Assembly (NCBI RefSeq): GCF_945859705.1
Contig: NC_079137.1
Location: 69,772,277-69,836,276 of the forward strand
Reading direction: 5' to 3'
Length of the DNA: 64,000 nt
Source of the DNA: Episyrphus balteatus
Taxonomy: Eukaryota; Arthropoda; Insecta; Diptera; Syrphidae
Shown here: piece by piece, positions 9,127-20,641 of the stretch
How positions within the stretch are numbered: position 1 is the stretch's first letter
How the letters are laid out: every line of letters begins with the position of its first letter
Position numbers and translations under genes: made by a program
Notes under the pieces: model-generated
The model's database searches: none
Told to the model about the DNA's origin: nothing
What the model saw: the letters and a program-made list of their open reading frames with translations, nothing else

Positions 9127-10990
9127 ATGATGTTGTATTTACAAAAAATATTTATTATCGCAATTTTTATTTTGTTTAAACCATGTCAATCTCGTTTTCA
9201 AATGAATAAAATCGAAAACAATTTAATAAACTGTCTTCATGCTCTAGTTTTTAATGAAAATCTATATGAAATTTACTATTCCAAAAAAACTTTTGGCATA
9301 TTTTTTCATGAAAACGAGTCACTTGAAAATAAATTGATATTTGGTGAAATGATTGATGAGTTTCGTCATAAAGCTATTGGCAATGCTGAAATGGAAATTT
9401 CAGTAGGATCTACATTGAAACACAAAACTCATGCACAGATTCTTTTTGTCAATTCAGTAAACACATTCAAGTAAGTTGTAAATTTTGAATCACTTTTTTA
9501 TTAATAAAGAATTTTTTTAAGTCTTTTAGTAACAAGAATTAGAAGTAATTTTGACACGTCTGGAGAGTTTCAAACTTACTATGTATTGTTACCAAATGTT
9601 GGACATGAACAACTAACTGTTATTGGACAAATTCTTCAGTCTAGCTTAGAAATGTTGATTATCGATATAAATATACTGATTCAGGATGTACAAGGAACCG
9701 TAAATGTGTACACCTATTTTATATTTACGAAAACAAGTTGCAGAAGTAGCAAGCCAATGATTTACAATCGTTTTAAAAATGGCAAACTAGAATGGAAGAA
9801 ACCAACTTTTCCACCAAAAAATAAAAATTTGTTTCAATGTCCTCTAAGAGCGATAGTAATTAATTTAAATCCATTCATTAACATTCGCAAAAATCAAATT
9901 GATGGCTTGGATATTTCATTTCTTAAGATCCTTTCCAAGGCAATGAATTTTAAACTAGAATTTGTTATTTCTACCGAAAACGCATATGATGTTTTTGAAA
10001 ATGGAACAATGACAGGAAGTTTCAAAATGGTATGTTCATATCTTCTTAAGTTATGTCTTATTGGTTGAATTTTTTTGTTTTTAGTTAAATGATGGTGAAG
10101 GAGATATTTCTTTTAGTGCAAACATTTGCCTAAAACGTCGACGAAAACATTTGGCTCCAACAACAATATATACTAGTGCAAAATTGCGAACATATTTAAA
10201 ACCCCCAAAGCCGTACAGTACATTGGAAATATTATTCATTCCATTTGAAAGCTCAATGTGGTTAGCCATTGTTACCCTTGCAATCGGAAAATGGATTTGG
10301 AAAAATTTATTGAAAAAGCAAATCATCAAATCTCAGAAATTTAGTGGAAGATTTCAATTAATTTGTTGGTTATTTGGCACATTTATTTTACGCAGTTTGT
10401 ACGAGGGTTCAATATTTAAGTTTTTTTATGAAAAACCTCTCAGAGGCTTGCCAACAAATCTAGATGAAATGTTAAATGAAGGCTATAAATTTCTAACTAG
10501 AACTTCTATTGGAAACTTTTTGGAACCAGTCTTAGCAAGGGACAAAATGATTTTGTCCGATAAAAGTTGGTCAGATCTGTATCAACAATTTGCCAATTCA
10601 GAAGATGACAAACTTGCATTAGTTACAATATCAAAATTCTTAAAAAATTTCCATGAAAAACCTAAATTCAAATATTATATAAGATCTAAATCTGCTGTCT
10701 TACGTGTAAATTATTGTGGTTATTTACCAAAATTTTCATATTTAACTAAAGAATTTAATAGACAAATTAATCTTTTACAAAGTAATGGAGTGCTTGAGAA
10801 TAATTTTCATCCAAAAGAAGGAAAACGTGAATTTGTTAAGACATCGGCAAATTTTTTGTCAATTGATAAGTTATTGGGAGTATTTCAAATGATTGGTGCT
10901 TCATATTGTATTTGTGTAGTTGTTTTTCTTTTTGAAGTTATTTCGAAACGTAACAAAATTTTGAGAATAATTATGAATTTCATTCAATAA
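9127..10990 (+). CDS. Divergent ionotropic receptor (IR), gene 1, three exons
   Basis: Exons 9127-9470, 9522-10029 and 10085-10990 join to 1758 nt (585 aa); introns are 51 and 55 bp with GT-AG ends, in phases 2 and 0. Likely a chemosensory ligand-gated ion channel subunit of sensory neurons. Residues 1-20 are a signal peptide. About 20-230 form the divergent extracellular part. S1 includes QIDGLDISFLKILSKAMNFK (about 249-268). M1 is at about 340-356. The channel-gate helix (CWLFGTFILRSLYEG) is at about 375-392, S2 follows, and M3 is at about 545-567. The segment between M1 and the gate helix is short for an iGluR pore loop. The ligand-binding Thr and Asp are not recognisable, as usual in divergent IRs. 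An AATAAA overlaps the stop codon. Start: the first of two ATGs, before the hydrophobic leader. Confidence 0.9.
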
Positions 10991-12207
10991 AATTGTTTTA
11001 CATACATATGTCACAAGAAAATGTTAGTGTTTAGAATAAAATGTTATAAATGATTTTGTTTTGAAAATAAAGTTCACTAATTAATTGCGTTTGTTTTTAA
11101 ATATTTTTTGAAAATGCAAATATTTTTCAGAGTTGGTTTTTTTAACCAAAGACTATATTGTTATCATTAACTTGCGCAATATTTTGAACTTTATTTCCAG
11201 GTAAATATCTTCAGCTGATGATCCAGTGATAAGTGATAAGTGAAAAGTCATAAGTGATAAGTGATAGGTGATAAGTGACTATACTCTTATTGTCAAAGAA
11301 CTAAATACAAAAATTCATGCTATTAGGTATCTTGGTATATTATGCATAAGTTGGTTGTTCTATTGCATGTAGTCAAAAAGTATCCAAATTGGCAGTATTC
11401 AAATTGAATGGATAACAATTGACAGGTGTTATTAAGCACTACAAATAAAAACAATAAACATTAAAACGTACCGATTTCTTACAAAATTATGTTAACATAA
11501 ATAACTTCCATCAATGGATGGGAGGTACTTGCTCTTATGGTAAAAAATGGTTAGAATGTTAAAGTTTTAATAGCATCAATAAAACAAAAAAAATTAATTT
11601 AATTTCATCATTATATTATAAGAAATGAGAAAAGAATTCAAAATTGTATTTCAAATAACGAAAACACCTTTTTAAATAATCTGAATATCCAAATGAAATA
11701 ATTCATTTAATATCTTGTATGACAAGGAATTTTTCGATTTTTTTTTTTTTTTTTTTTTAATGTAGGAACTGTTTTTTAATAGTTTTTCTTTAATAAAAAC
11801 TTTCTTAATAAATCATTATTAGACACATAAAAATATATTAAAAACGACAATTAACACGTTTTTAAACAAAAATTGTTTTTCAAAAAAAAAAAAAAAATTT
11901 CTCAAAAAAAAACAACATTTATGCATTTTAATATTAAAATTTTTATCTATATCGGTTAAATCAGTTTAGATAAATCCAGAAATAAAGAAAAGGGTTTTAT
12001 GGCAGATAAAAAATATAATTTGTATACCAATAGCAGGACCATATTTTTAATATTTTTATACTCATGTGAGTTGTTTTTGAGAAAAACAACATTAATCAAT
12101 TTTGTTGTATAGTATTAGCTATACTATACCCGTTAATTTTGGTAATACAAAAAAAAATTATATACAATATTATCTGATTAAAAATATGGTAAAATCATGA
12201 AACATAC
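10991..12207. other. Intergenic spacer with a GTGATAA minisatellite
   Basis: The spacer holds the 3' flank of IR gene 1 (ATGTTATAAATGATTTTG, also seen after IR gene 5), a 7-bp tandem repeat at 11226-11279 and several homopolymer runs. The missing third exon of IR pseudogene 2 would be expected here on the minus strand, and I do not find it. Confidence 0.6.
11226..11279. repeat. GTGATAA short tandem repeat
   Basis: About seven copies of a 7-bp unit (GTGATAA with single-base variants such as GTGAAAA and GTGATAG). Confidence 0.85.
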
Positions 12208-13064
12208 CATTTTTAAGCCACCCGACATTGTTTCATTTTCAAAAACCTCACCTCTTTGTTTGAAAGAAAACACAAATTCTTGTTTTAAATTCATTGGCTT
12301 TGAAAGAATCTTAAAAAATGAAATTTCAAAGACATCAATTTGATTTCCTTTAATGTTAATAAATGGATTCATAGCAAACACTATCGCTCTAAGAGGATAT
12401 TGCCACAAATTTCTATTTTTTAGTGGAAAAGAAGGTTTCTTAAATTCGAGTTTGCCATTTTTGAAACGATTGTAAATCACTGGACACTTTAACAGTTCCT
12501 CGTAAATAATGTACGAGGATATTCACATCGATAATCAAAATTTCTACACATGATTGAAGAATTTGTCCAATAACAGTTAGTTGTTCATGTTCAAAATTTG
12601 GTAATACCACATAGTAAGTTTGAAACTCTCCAGAAGTGTCGAAAACACTTCGCATTCTTGAAACTAAAAGACTAAAAAAAATTCTTTATGAATACAAAAG
12701 TGATCAAAAATTTAAAACTTACTTAAACGTGTTTACTGAATTCACAAAACGAATCTGTGCATGGGTCTTGCTCTTGTGTTTCAATAAAGAAAGCTCTATT
12801 TCAGCATTTCCAATAGCTTTAAGCCGGAACTTATCAATAATATCATCAAATATCAGTTTATTTTCAAATGACTCGTTTTCATTAAAAAATATGATAAAAG
12901 TTTTTTTGAAATAGTAAATTTCATAAAGATGGTCATTTAAAATAAGAGCGTGAAGGCAGTTTATTAAATTGTTTTCGGTTTGATTAATTTGAAGATGACC
13001 TTTAGATCGTTTAAACACAATTAAAACTACTAAAACTAAACAATATTTTTAAGATAGACAACAT
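12208..13064 (-). pseudogene. IR pseudogene 2 (exons 1-2 only, frameshifted)
   Basis: Minus-strand relative of the flanking IR genes. The exon 1 equivalent is 12723-13064 and the exon 2 equivalent is 12208-12671, with the expected splice-site positions still visible. Three lesions break it. A one-base indel in the signal-peptide region shifts the ATG at 13064 out of frame, giving a stop after 17 codons. About 44 bp are deleted in exon 2 between the GTVKV and VIYNRF parts, which shifts the frame. The whole third exon with M1-M3 is missing. It is closest to IR gene 5 by eye (LQINQTENNLIN, LEFKKPSFPLKNRNLW). Confidence 0.92.
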
Positions 13065-13134
13065 TGCTTTAAGTTTAACACTTCTTCAACGAAGGATTAA
13101 AATTGATAAGTTTTTGACATGCATGTATAAAGCA

Positions 13135-13161
13135 TTTTTTTTTTTTTTTTTTTTTTTTTTT
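13135..13161. repeat. T27 homopolymer
   Basis: 27 consecutive T. It lies between the proximal and distal parts of the pseudogene 2 promoter, so it probably postdates or accompanied its decay. Confidence 0.9.
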
Positions 13162-13180
13162 GAGTAAAAATGTTACCATT

Positions 13181-13260
13181 CAGATTATGAATGGATTTTA
13201 AATGAATATAAGCTTAGAAACCTTTTTGTGATGATAGATAATGTTAATGATTTAATTGAC
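13181..13260 (-). promoter_or_regulatory. Distal conserved block of IR pseudogene 2
   Basis: Inverted copy of the block upstream of IR genes 1 and 5 (TTAAATGAATATAAGCTTAG, AACCTTTTTGTG, AATGATTTAATTGAC). Its retention shows that promoter and gene duplicated as one unit. Confidence 0.5.
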
Positions 13261-13540
13261 GCATTTACTATTATTTCATCATTGTGCCATAGTGAATATT
13301 TTTTTTCAGTAATATCAAAAGTAATCCCATAGCAGTAAATAAAATTCCAAAAATAAATAGTAAATATAATTTTAAAAAAGTGATTTTCAGTTCATATGAT
13401 AAAAAATGAAAAGAAATTATACGTTGTCTGATTTCTTCCAAAAAGAGTTTTTAGAAAAAAAAATTAAGCTGCAAAACGATTTTATTCATACTTTACAATA
13501 GAAAAAAACCAACAAAAATGATTCTGTTTGCTATATTTTG

Positions 13541-13573
13541 AATTAGTTTATTTGGCACACTTTTTTTACGCAC
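13541..13573 (+). pseudogene. Possible relic of an IR exon 3
   Basis: AATTAGTTTATTTGGCACAC followed by TTTTTTTACGCA resembles the exon 3 stretch encoding the channel-gate helix (LVCWLFGTFILR) of the neighbours, with about 7 bases missing. Only about 33 bp match, so chance similarity is not excluded. It lies on the opposite strand to pseudogene 2. Confidence 0.35.
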
Positions 13574-13879
13574 CTATAAAGCAAGTAAAAAAAATGTATG
13601 GAAAAATTAAAACATGGTGTTTTCTGAAAGCAAATACAATTGAAATTGGTAAGAAAATTCTAAAAACTAAAAACACTTTTAACTATGACAATGAAACTTA
13701 TTGATTTAACACAGCTTAACTTCATTTTTATATACCTACTATGTTCCCTTTTAATGAGCTGATAATCTTTGGTAATTTCTATTTGCATTCTATTAGAAAA
13801 TATATAAAAATATATGCATTTTAATGGTCACTCACAAAACCTAATGATAACTCAATGGTGAATTGGTGATTAATGTACG

Positions 13880-13934
13880 TGTCCAACTTTTAATATTTGT
13901 CGAAATATTTCAGTGTTAAACTCAAAGCTTCAAA
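13880..13934 (+). promoter_or_regulatory. Core promoter and 5' UTR of IR gene 3
   Basis: TCAGTGTTAAACTCAAAGC begins at 13910. The Initiator-like A is at 13912, 23 nt before the ATG, as at IR genes 1 and 4. The upstream ACGTGTCCAACTTTTAATAT is a weak match to the ACRTGTTAAAAATTATTC block. The distal block is not recognisable here. Confidence 0.5.
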
Positions 13935-15825
13935 ATGAAGTTGTTTTTCCCAGAAATCTTTTTCGTTGTTTTTCTCAAACCATCTTACGGTTTTCAAGTA
14001 CCTCAAACAAACAACAATTTAATTGAATGTCTTCACGCTCTTATTTTTAATGACAATTTATATGATATTTACAATATTAAAAAAACTTTTGGTATATTTT
14101 TGCATGAAAATAAGTCAAATATCAATCAAATGATATTTGGTGATATGATTGATAAATTTTTACAAAAAAATATTGAAAATGTTCAAATAGAACTTTCAGG
14201 ACGGTCTTCATTGAAATACAAAACTCATACACAAATTTTATTCGTCAATTCAGCAAATACATTCAAGTAAGTTTAGGAGTTTATACTTTTTTATTCTTTT
14301 TTATTTGTATTTTTTTTTTTTAAGTCTTTTAGTTACACGAATTCGAAAAAATTTCTTCGACATTTGTGGAGACTATCAAGTTTACTATATTCTGTTACCA
14401 AATTTCGAACATAAGCAACTGACTAATATCCGACAAATTCTTCAATCATGCTTACAAAATTTGATTATCGATGTTAATATCCTGGTTCAGGATCAACAAG
14501 GAACCGTTAAAGTGTATACCTACTTTCCGTTTACCAACACAAGTTGCAGAAGTACCAAACCAGTGATTTACAATCGTTTTAAAAATGGAAAACTAGAATG
14601 GAAGAAATCTACTTTTCCATCAAAAAATAAAAATTTATGGCAATGTCCTTTAAAAGCGATAGTTTATAATATATATCCATTTATAAATATTCGTGAAAAC
14701 AGCATTGATGGCTTGGATATTAAATTTCTGAAGGCTCTTTCTGAAAAAATGAACTTTAAGCTAGAACTAGTGTATTCTCCAATAAATTTTGGTAATGTTT
14801 TTGAAAATGGAACCGTAACAGGTGTTTTTAAAATGGTAATACCAAAAAACTGTAAGACTTCTATATTATTCACAATTTTGTATTTTCAGTTAAATGATGG
14901 TAAAGGAGATGTAACTTTTGGTGGAAAGTTTTGTCTACCAACTAGACAAACACATTTGGCTAGTACACGAGAATATATGAGTGCAAATTTGAAAATCTTT
15001 TTGAAACCATCAAGAAATTACAGCACATTGGAGATATTATTTATTCCATTTGAAACCTCAACGTGGTTAGCCATTTTGACAATTTCAATTGGCAAATGGA
15101 TCGGAAAGGTTTTAGTGAAAAAGCAATTTTTACGAAAAATTTATATTTCTGAAAAATTTAGTTTCAGAATTCAGATAGTTTGTTGGTTATTTGGCACATT
15201 TATTTTACGAAGTTTATACGAAGGTTCAGTGTTTAAATTTTTTTATGAAAAACCTTTTAGACATTTACCAAACAATCTAGATGAAATGCTAGATGAAGGC
15301 TATAATTTCCTAACTAAAACTAATATTGGGAATTATTTGGAACCAGTTTTATCAAAAGATCGAATGATTTTATATGGTAATAATTGGCCAGAAATATATG
15401 AAAAATTTGAAAATTCAAAAGATGATAAACTTGCTTTGATCGCTTTGTCGAAATTTTTTCTACGTATTGATGATAAACCATGGTACAGAAATTATTTAAG
15501 ATTTCCTATTTTGCGTGTAAGTTTTTGTGGTTATTTACCGAAATTTTCTTATTTAACCAGAGAATTCAATGAACAAATTGAATTATTGAAAAATAATGGA
15601 GAAATTGGTAAAATTTTTAAACCAAAAATAATTGGTCAAAAAATATATAAGAAGTCTGTCAATTTTCTATCAATTCATGAATTATGGGGAGTTTTTCAAA
15701 TACTTGCTGCATTATATAGTGTTGGTGTGAATGTTTTTTTGTTGGAATTTTTGTCGAAGCGTAACACGATTTTGGGAAGAGTTTTTGATTTTTTTCACTT
15801 AAATAAATATCAATTTATAAAATAA
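13935..15825 (+). CDS. Divergent ionotropic receptor (IR), gene 3, three exons
   Basis: Exons 13935-14266, 14325-14835 and 14890-15825 join to 1779 nt (592 aa); introns are 58 and 54 bp, same phases as gene 1. Role as for gene 1: a membrane chemoreceptor channel subunit. A signal peptide (KLFFPEIFFVVFL) is followed by the divergent extracellular part, S1 with SIDGLDIKFLKALSEKMNFK, M1 (about 338-354), the gate helix with CWLFGTFILRSLYEGSVFKF, S2, and M3 near LWGVFQILAALYSVGVNVFL. It is the most divergent intact copy: it has NINQM where the others have ENKLI, and a distinct C-terminal tail. Intron 2 is 54 bp and stop-free, so unspliced RNA would stay in frame with 18 extra residues. GAATAAA lies near 15863. 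Confidence 0.9.
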
Positions 15826-16201
15826 ATGTTTTGAGCTCTTGGTGTTATATAGATGTTGTGTTGAATAAAAAACAATAAAAAAAAGTTCTTGAAGAATCTT
15901 CGAATTAAAGAGGTTTATTTCAAAGGATTTCTAATTTTTTTTAATTTTTTTTTGAGTTTTTGAAAGCTCTTCTAAGTTTTAAAGGTTGTTCCTTACAATG
16001 CAATGGTGCAATTTTTTTGGACCCAAGTTCGTATCCCGAAAGTAATCGGCTAGCAAAAAAAAGTTCTTATCATTGTTTTACGAAATTAAAGTTTAAAATT
16101 TGAATTTTTGACGATATTGCTTTCAAATTGATTTTTCAAAAAAAAAACTAAAAAAAAAACGTTTTGCCTTCTTTCCGGAACTATGATATGCACTTTTGAA
16201 G
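15826..16201. other. 3' flank of IR gene 3, AT-rich spacer
   Basis: The first 50 bp hold likely polyadenylation signals (AATAAA near 15864 and 15875). The rest is T/A-rich with no feature I can support. Confidence 0.55.
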
Positions 16202-17133
16202 TAGGGAAAGGTGGCCTAAAATGGCCCCCCTAAGGAAAATGTCCTATATATCGAAAAACAGTAGCATTCAAACTTAAATGCTATATACTTTTTAAAGTTT
16301 AATATATTACTCTCACATTTTTTTCATTTGAGAGTTAAAAAAGTTCCAAAAAGTATTTATTTTTTTTAATTTTCAAGACGTCTACAAATTTCACTGGTTA
16401 AATTTACCCGCGTAAAATGGCACACTGTCCAAACTTACCTGATTTTTAATGCAAAATTGAGTTAAAATGTTCCTTTTCCATTTTCTTCGAACAAGTGGTG
16501 CTTAAACCTCCCAGATCTTTCTACGAGTCATTCAAAACCCAGTTCATGTTGGTTGCTCGCCTCGTTTTTGTAGTTCTTGCTACTTTTAATGTTTTGGATG
16601 CTTTTTTCCAGGTTTTTGACGGAATCAAGGGTTTTCCTCAGTCCAGGACTTCCTCTCTGTACATCGTTCATAAATAGCAATTTTTTTCACTTAAAAAAAT
16701 GAAAATGTGAAAAAAATTTTAAATGCCATGTGAAATAGGTATGCCATTTTACCCGAGCACTAAGTAGGCCATTTTGCCCATTTTGAGTTTTTTCAATCTA
16801 ATTTTTAAACCAACTTCTTTCAGTATATTAATAAGAAATACTTCATGCGTACATACATTAACTTCTTTTTCCAAAATACAATGTTTTTTATACTTCTTTT
16901 TTGTAAAAAAAAATTCCAAAAATTTTAACGAGTGTACTTTTTGAGGTGGGTAGAGACAATTTCACCTGTCAAATTTCAAATAATGGCTTGAAGTTGCTGA
17001 AATTTCGTATATGTTGGTTTTGCCAGATAAACTTAAGAATCGCGTTCATTAAACTTTCTTATTATTTTCGATTCTACGATTTCTAGCAAGGGGGCCATTT
17101 TACCTTGGGGGCATTTTAGGCAACTTTTCCCTA
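16202..17133 (-). mobile_element. Motif-iterated TIR element E1, copy B
   Basis: The better-preserved E1 copy. Terminal inverted repeats start TAGGGAAAGGTGGCCTAAAA (16202) and, on the other strand from 17133, TAGGGAAAAGTTGCCTAAAA, continuing ATGGCCCCCC versus ATGCCCCC. The interior has about seven copies of GGNAAAATGGC in both orientations (near 16213, 16413, 16742, 16767, 17093 and 17111). TA flanks both ends, compatible with a TA target duplication. No transposase is encoded; the open frame at 16495-16677 is incidental. Confidence 0.8.
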
Positions 17134-18040
17134 CATTGTCATGTTTTTACATTTTCAAAAATTACCATGAATCCTATTTAAAAAAAATCCAAAATTTGTT
17201 CCAAATCAAACATTTGAAAAATTTGGGCTTGAGTAATTTTGCACTTGAAACAACTTTTGGATTTGTCAAAAGGGGATTGAAGTGTCGAATATACATAATA
17301 TCCTGCAATCCTAAGTCCAACATATTTTATACAATTTTATTTTTTCTTCGTGGTCTCGGTTTTCGCGTTTTGGTTCATATGCATTAAAATAGTAAATACC
17401 TACTTGTACAAGAGAATTAATAAAAAATAAACTAGTTTTTGAAAAGCGCAAAATGTGGACAGGAAACTGGACGTTTCTTGACGATTTTTCAAGTTAAAGT
17501 ATTTACTTCTTTTATGCTTATCATTCAGTGTCATATAAGAAACAACATTCCAATACAACTGCTAAGTAAAAACTTACCTTTGGTTTCTAAAGCCAATTTG
17601 GCGAGCACAACAGGTTGATCTCTGTCTCTAGTGACAATCAGAAACGTGCGAATGTTATGATCCCTTCGAGATCGAAATCATAACAAAGCCGCGCCACATC
17701 AGTAATAGGGAAGAAGAAGTTTAACTGCCTACGTATTTCTATGGAAATATATTACGCATACGCCAAAGTGTTATTTTTTAAACTGTGCTCTTATTTATTT
17801 TTTTTTTTATTTTTGTACTTAAATCAAGTTTACTCACACCTTGTTGGAGTTTCTACCGCTGACTACCTTAGATTCTTAAATTTACTGTAAACTTAAAACA
17901 AAAACAAAAAAAGTATTTTTGTTAAAATTGGTTAATTTAGTCTTTAGTCAATCGATAGAAAAAAGTTAGCTTTATTTTAAGGAAAGAAAACAATCATTAC
18001 ACTTAATTCTCAACACTTACATATCAATATGACAAAACTT
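17134..18040. other. Intergenic spacer with one short hairpin
   Basis: Non-coding. GTTATGAT (17654-17661) can pair with ATCATAAC (17677-17684) around a 15-nt loop in a slightly GC-richer patch (about 17600-17720). No gene is recognised. Confidence 0.55.
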
Positions 18041-19876
18041 TTAGTAAAAGAAATCCATAATTATTCTCAAAATTTTGTTGCGTTTCGAATTAACTTCAAA
18101 CAGAAACAAAGCTAAACTAATACAATATGATGCAGCAAGCATTTGAAATACTCCCAATAACTTATTAAATGACAAAAAATTAACATTCTCATTAAAAAAT
18201 TTACGTTTTGTTGTTTTTGAACGATAAATTTTGTCAAGTTCCCCATTGCTTTGCAATAAATCAATTTGTCTATTGATTTCTTTTGTTAAATATGAAAATT
18301 TTGCTAAATAACCACAATAATTTGCACGTAAAATAGGAGTTTTAGGTTTAATATAACAATTGTATTTAGAATTTTCATAACCAATTCGAAAGAATTTTGA
18401 TATTGCAATTAAAGCAAGTTTATCGTCTTCTGAATTGTCAAATTTTTCATAAATATCTGGCCAATTTTTATCGGACAAAACCATTCTTTCTTTCAATAAT
18501 TCTAGTTTCATAATGTTGACGATGGATTTTTTGGTTAGGAAATGATAACCTTCATCTATCATTTCATCTAGATTGCTTGGTAACTCTCTGAGAGGTTTAT
18601 CATAAAAAAATTTAAATATTGAACCTTCGTATAAACTGCGTAAAATAAATGTGCCAAGTAACCAACAAACTAATTGAATTCTGAAATTAATTTTTTCAGA
18701 AACATACATTTTTCTTATGATTTGGTTTTTCAATAATTGTTTTCCGATCCATTTTCCTATCGCAAGAGTTACAATGGCTAACCATGTTGAGGTTTCAAAT
18801 GGAATGAACAATATCTCCAATGTGCTGTAAGGCTTTGCTGGCTTCAAATAGGTTTGCAAATCTCCACTTGTATATACCCTTGTTCTAGCCAAATGTTTTC
18901 GTCGAAGTTCCAGGCAATAGTTTCCAGTAAACAATATGTCTGCGAAAATATAAAATAGTCTTCTAACATACCATTTTGAAACTTCCTGTCATTGTTCCAT
19001 TTTCAAAAACATCATATGCTTTTTCAACAGAAAATTTATATTCTAGTTTAAAATTCATTGCCTTTGAAAGAATCTTGAGAAATGAAATATCCAAGCCATC
19101 AATTTGATTTTCGTGAATGTTGATGAAGGGATTTATATCAAATACTATCGCTCTAAGAGGACATAGCCACAAATTTTTATTTTTTGATGGAAAAGTAGGC
19201 TTCTTCCATTCTAGTTTGCCATTTTTAAAACGATTGTAAATCACTGGTTTACTGCTTTTGCAACCTGTATTGGTAAACGGAAAGTAGGTGTACACTTTAA
19301 CTGTTCCTTTGACATCCTGAACCAGTATATTTACATCGATAATCAACATTTTTAAACATGACTTTAGAATTTGGCTAATAATAGTCAGTTTGTCGTGTTC
19401 AAAATTTAGTAGCAAAACATAGTAACTTTGATAAATTCCAGAAGTGTCGAAACCACTTCTTATTCTAGTTACTAAAAGGCTGAAAAAAAAAATCTCTGTT
19501 CAGAGAAAAGAGAATAAAATTCACCGACTTACTTGAATGTTTTTACTGAATTGACAAAAAGAATTTGTATATGGGTTTTGTGTTTCAATGAAGACCCTCC
19601 TGAAAGTTCTATTTGAGCATCGCCAATAGGTTTTTGACGAAACTTTATAATCATATCACCAAATATCAATTTATTTTCAAATGACTCATTTTCATGAAAA
19701 AGTATACCAAAAGTTTTTTTAGAATCGTAAATCTCATAAATATTGTCATTTAAAACAAGAGCATAAAGACATTCAATTGAACTACTGTCCGTTTTATTTA
19801 TTTGAAAATAACCATGAGATGATTTAAGTAGAACAAAAATTCCAATGACAAGAATTTTTATGAAATCCAACACCAT
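18041..19876 (-). pseudogene. Divergent IR locus 4, disrupted at intron 2/exon 3
   Basis: Minus-strand IR paralogue that is intact except at one junction. Exon 1 is 19533-19876 and exon 2 is 18972-19479, with lengths (344, 508) identical to gene 1. The receptor frame of exon 3 runs from 18940 to the TAA at 18041-18043 and encodes M1, the gate helix (CWLLGTFILRSLYEG), S2 and M3. A deletion removed most of intron 2 and the first 18 bases of exon 3. The remaining GTATGT...CGCAG intron would be only 32 bp, and splicing at that AG (18940-18941) puts exon 3 out of frame, with a stop about 30 codons later. A donor at the next GT would restore the frame but needs a 28-bp intron. Most likely a recently inactivated gene; an unusual functional allele is possible. 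Confidence 0.75.
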
Positions 19877-20076
19877 CTTGTAACTTTAAGTTTAACACTG
19901 AAATGCTACCGTTCTTTAATAAAAGATTGACGTTGAATAATTTTTAACATGTGTCAGGTGTCATTAAAGCATTGCTTTTAACATCCAAAATATCAATAGA
20001 ATAAATTGATTTAAAATGAATTATAGCTTAGAAACCTTTTTGTGGTAATAGAACATAATAATTATTTAATTGTAAC
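19877..20076 (-). promoter_or_regulatory. Promoter region of IR locus 4
   Basis: Read on the minus strand: the distal block (19995-20076), then ACATGTTAAAAATTATTC and AACGTCAA (about 19929-19954), then the Initiator-like TCAGTG at 19896-19901 with its A at 19899, 23 nt before the ATG. The proximal part matches IR gene 1 almost base for base. Confidence 0.55.
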
Positions 20077-20136
20077 ATTTTCTATGATTATATCATTTCG
20101 TCGTAATTAATATTTTAGGTTATATTTATAATCGAT

Positions 20137-20445
20137 TTATTAGACCGGAGCTTTAGAGCAAAAATAGAACAAATTGGTTCAAGAGTTTTTATTGCTGAAT
20201 ATGATTACTTGGCATAAAAGAATACTCAAGTCAAAAGTTCGGTTTTCATTTTTTTTATTTTTTATTTAACTTGAAAACCAAGCCTAACTTTGAAATGGTT
20301 CAAAGACACTTCTCAAAAATGCACCAATGGATTTAGTATCACTTTTGGCTGGAGTATTATTTTATGCCAAGAAATCATATTCAGCAATAAAAAGTCTTGA
20401 ACGAATTTGTTCCTTTTTAACTCTGGAGCTCCGGTTTATTAAAAA
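20137..20445. mobile_element. Fold-back element FB2
   Basis: Arms of about 90 bp: TTATTAGACCGGAGCT at the left and, on the other strand from the right, TTTAATAAACCGGAGCT. Both run on into TTTTTATTGCTGAATATGAT and TGGCATAAAA. It lies between the two divergent IR promoters. A half copy is present at about 31610-31868. Confidence 0.7.
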
Positions 20446-20641
20446 GATTTTTTTTTAAACCGTTTTTATGAAAAAAAAAATATCAAATAACATAATCAAA
20501 TTTAACATTTTTTTTATCAAATTACCTAATATCCCTTTTTCAAAATAATTATTTGTGTACATATTTTTAGAATTTTAATTTCTGCTATGTGTGATTGCTT
20601 TTAGTGTTTCATTACGACACAATGATGTTATAATAGAAAAT

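Noticed and set aside
9586..10068. Treating open frames of the IR region as separate genes
   Set aside because: They join across short GT-AG introns with consistent phases and lengths in several paralogues, so they are exons of single genes.
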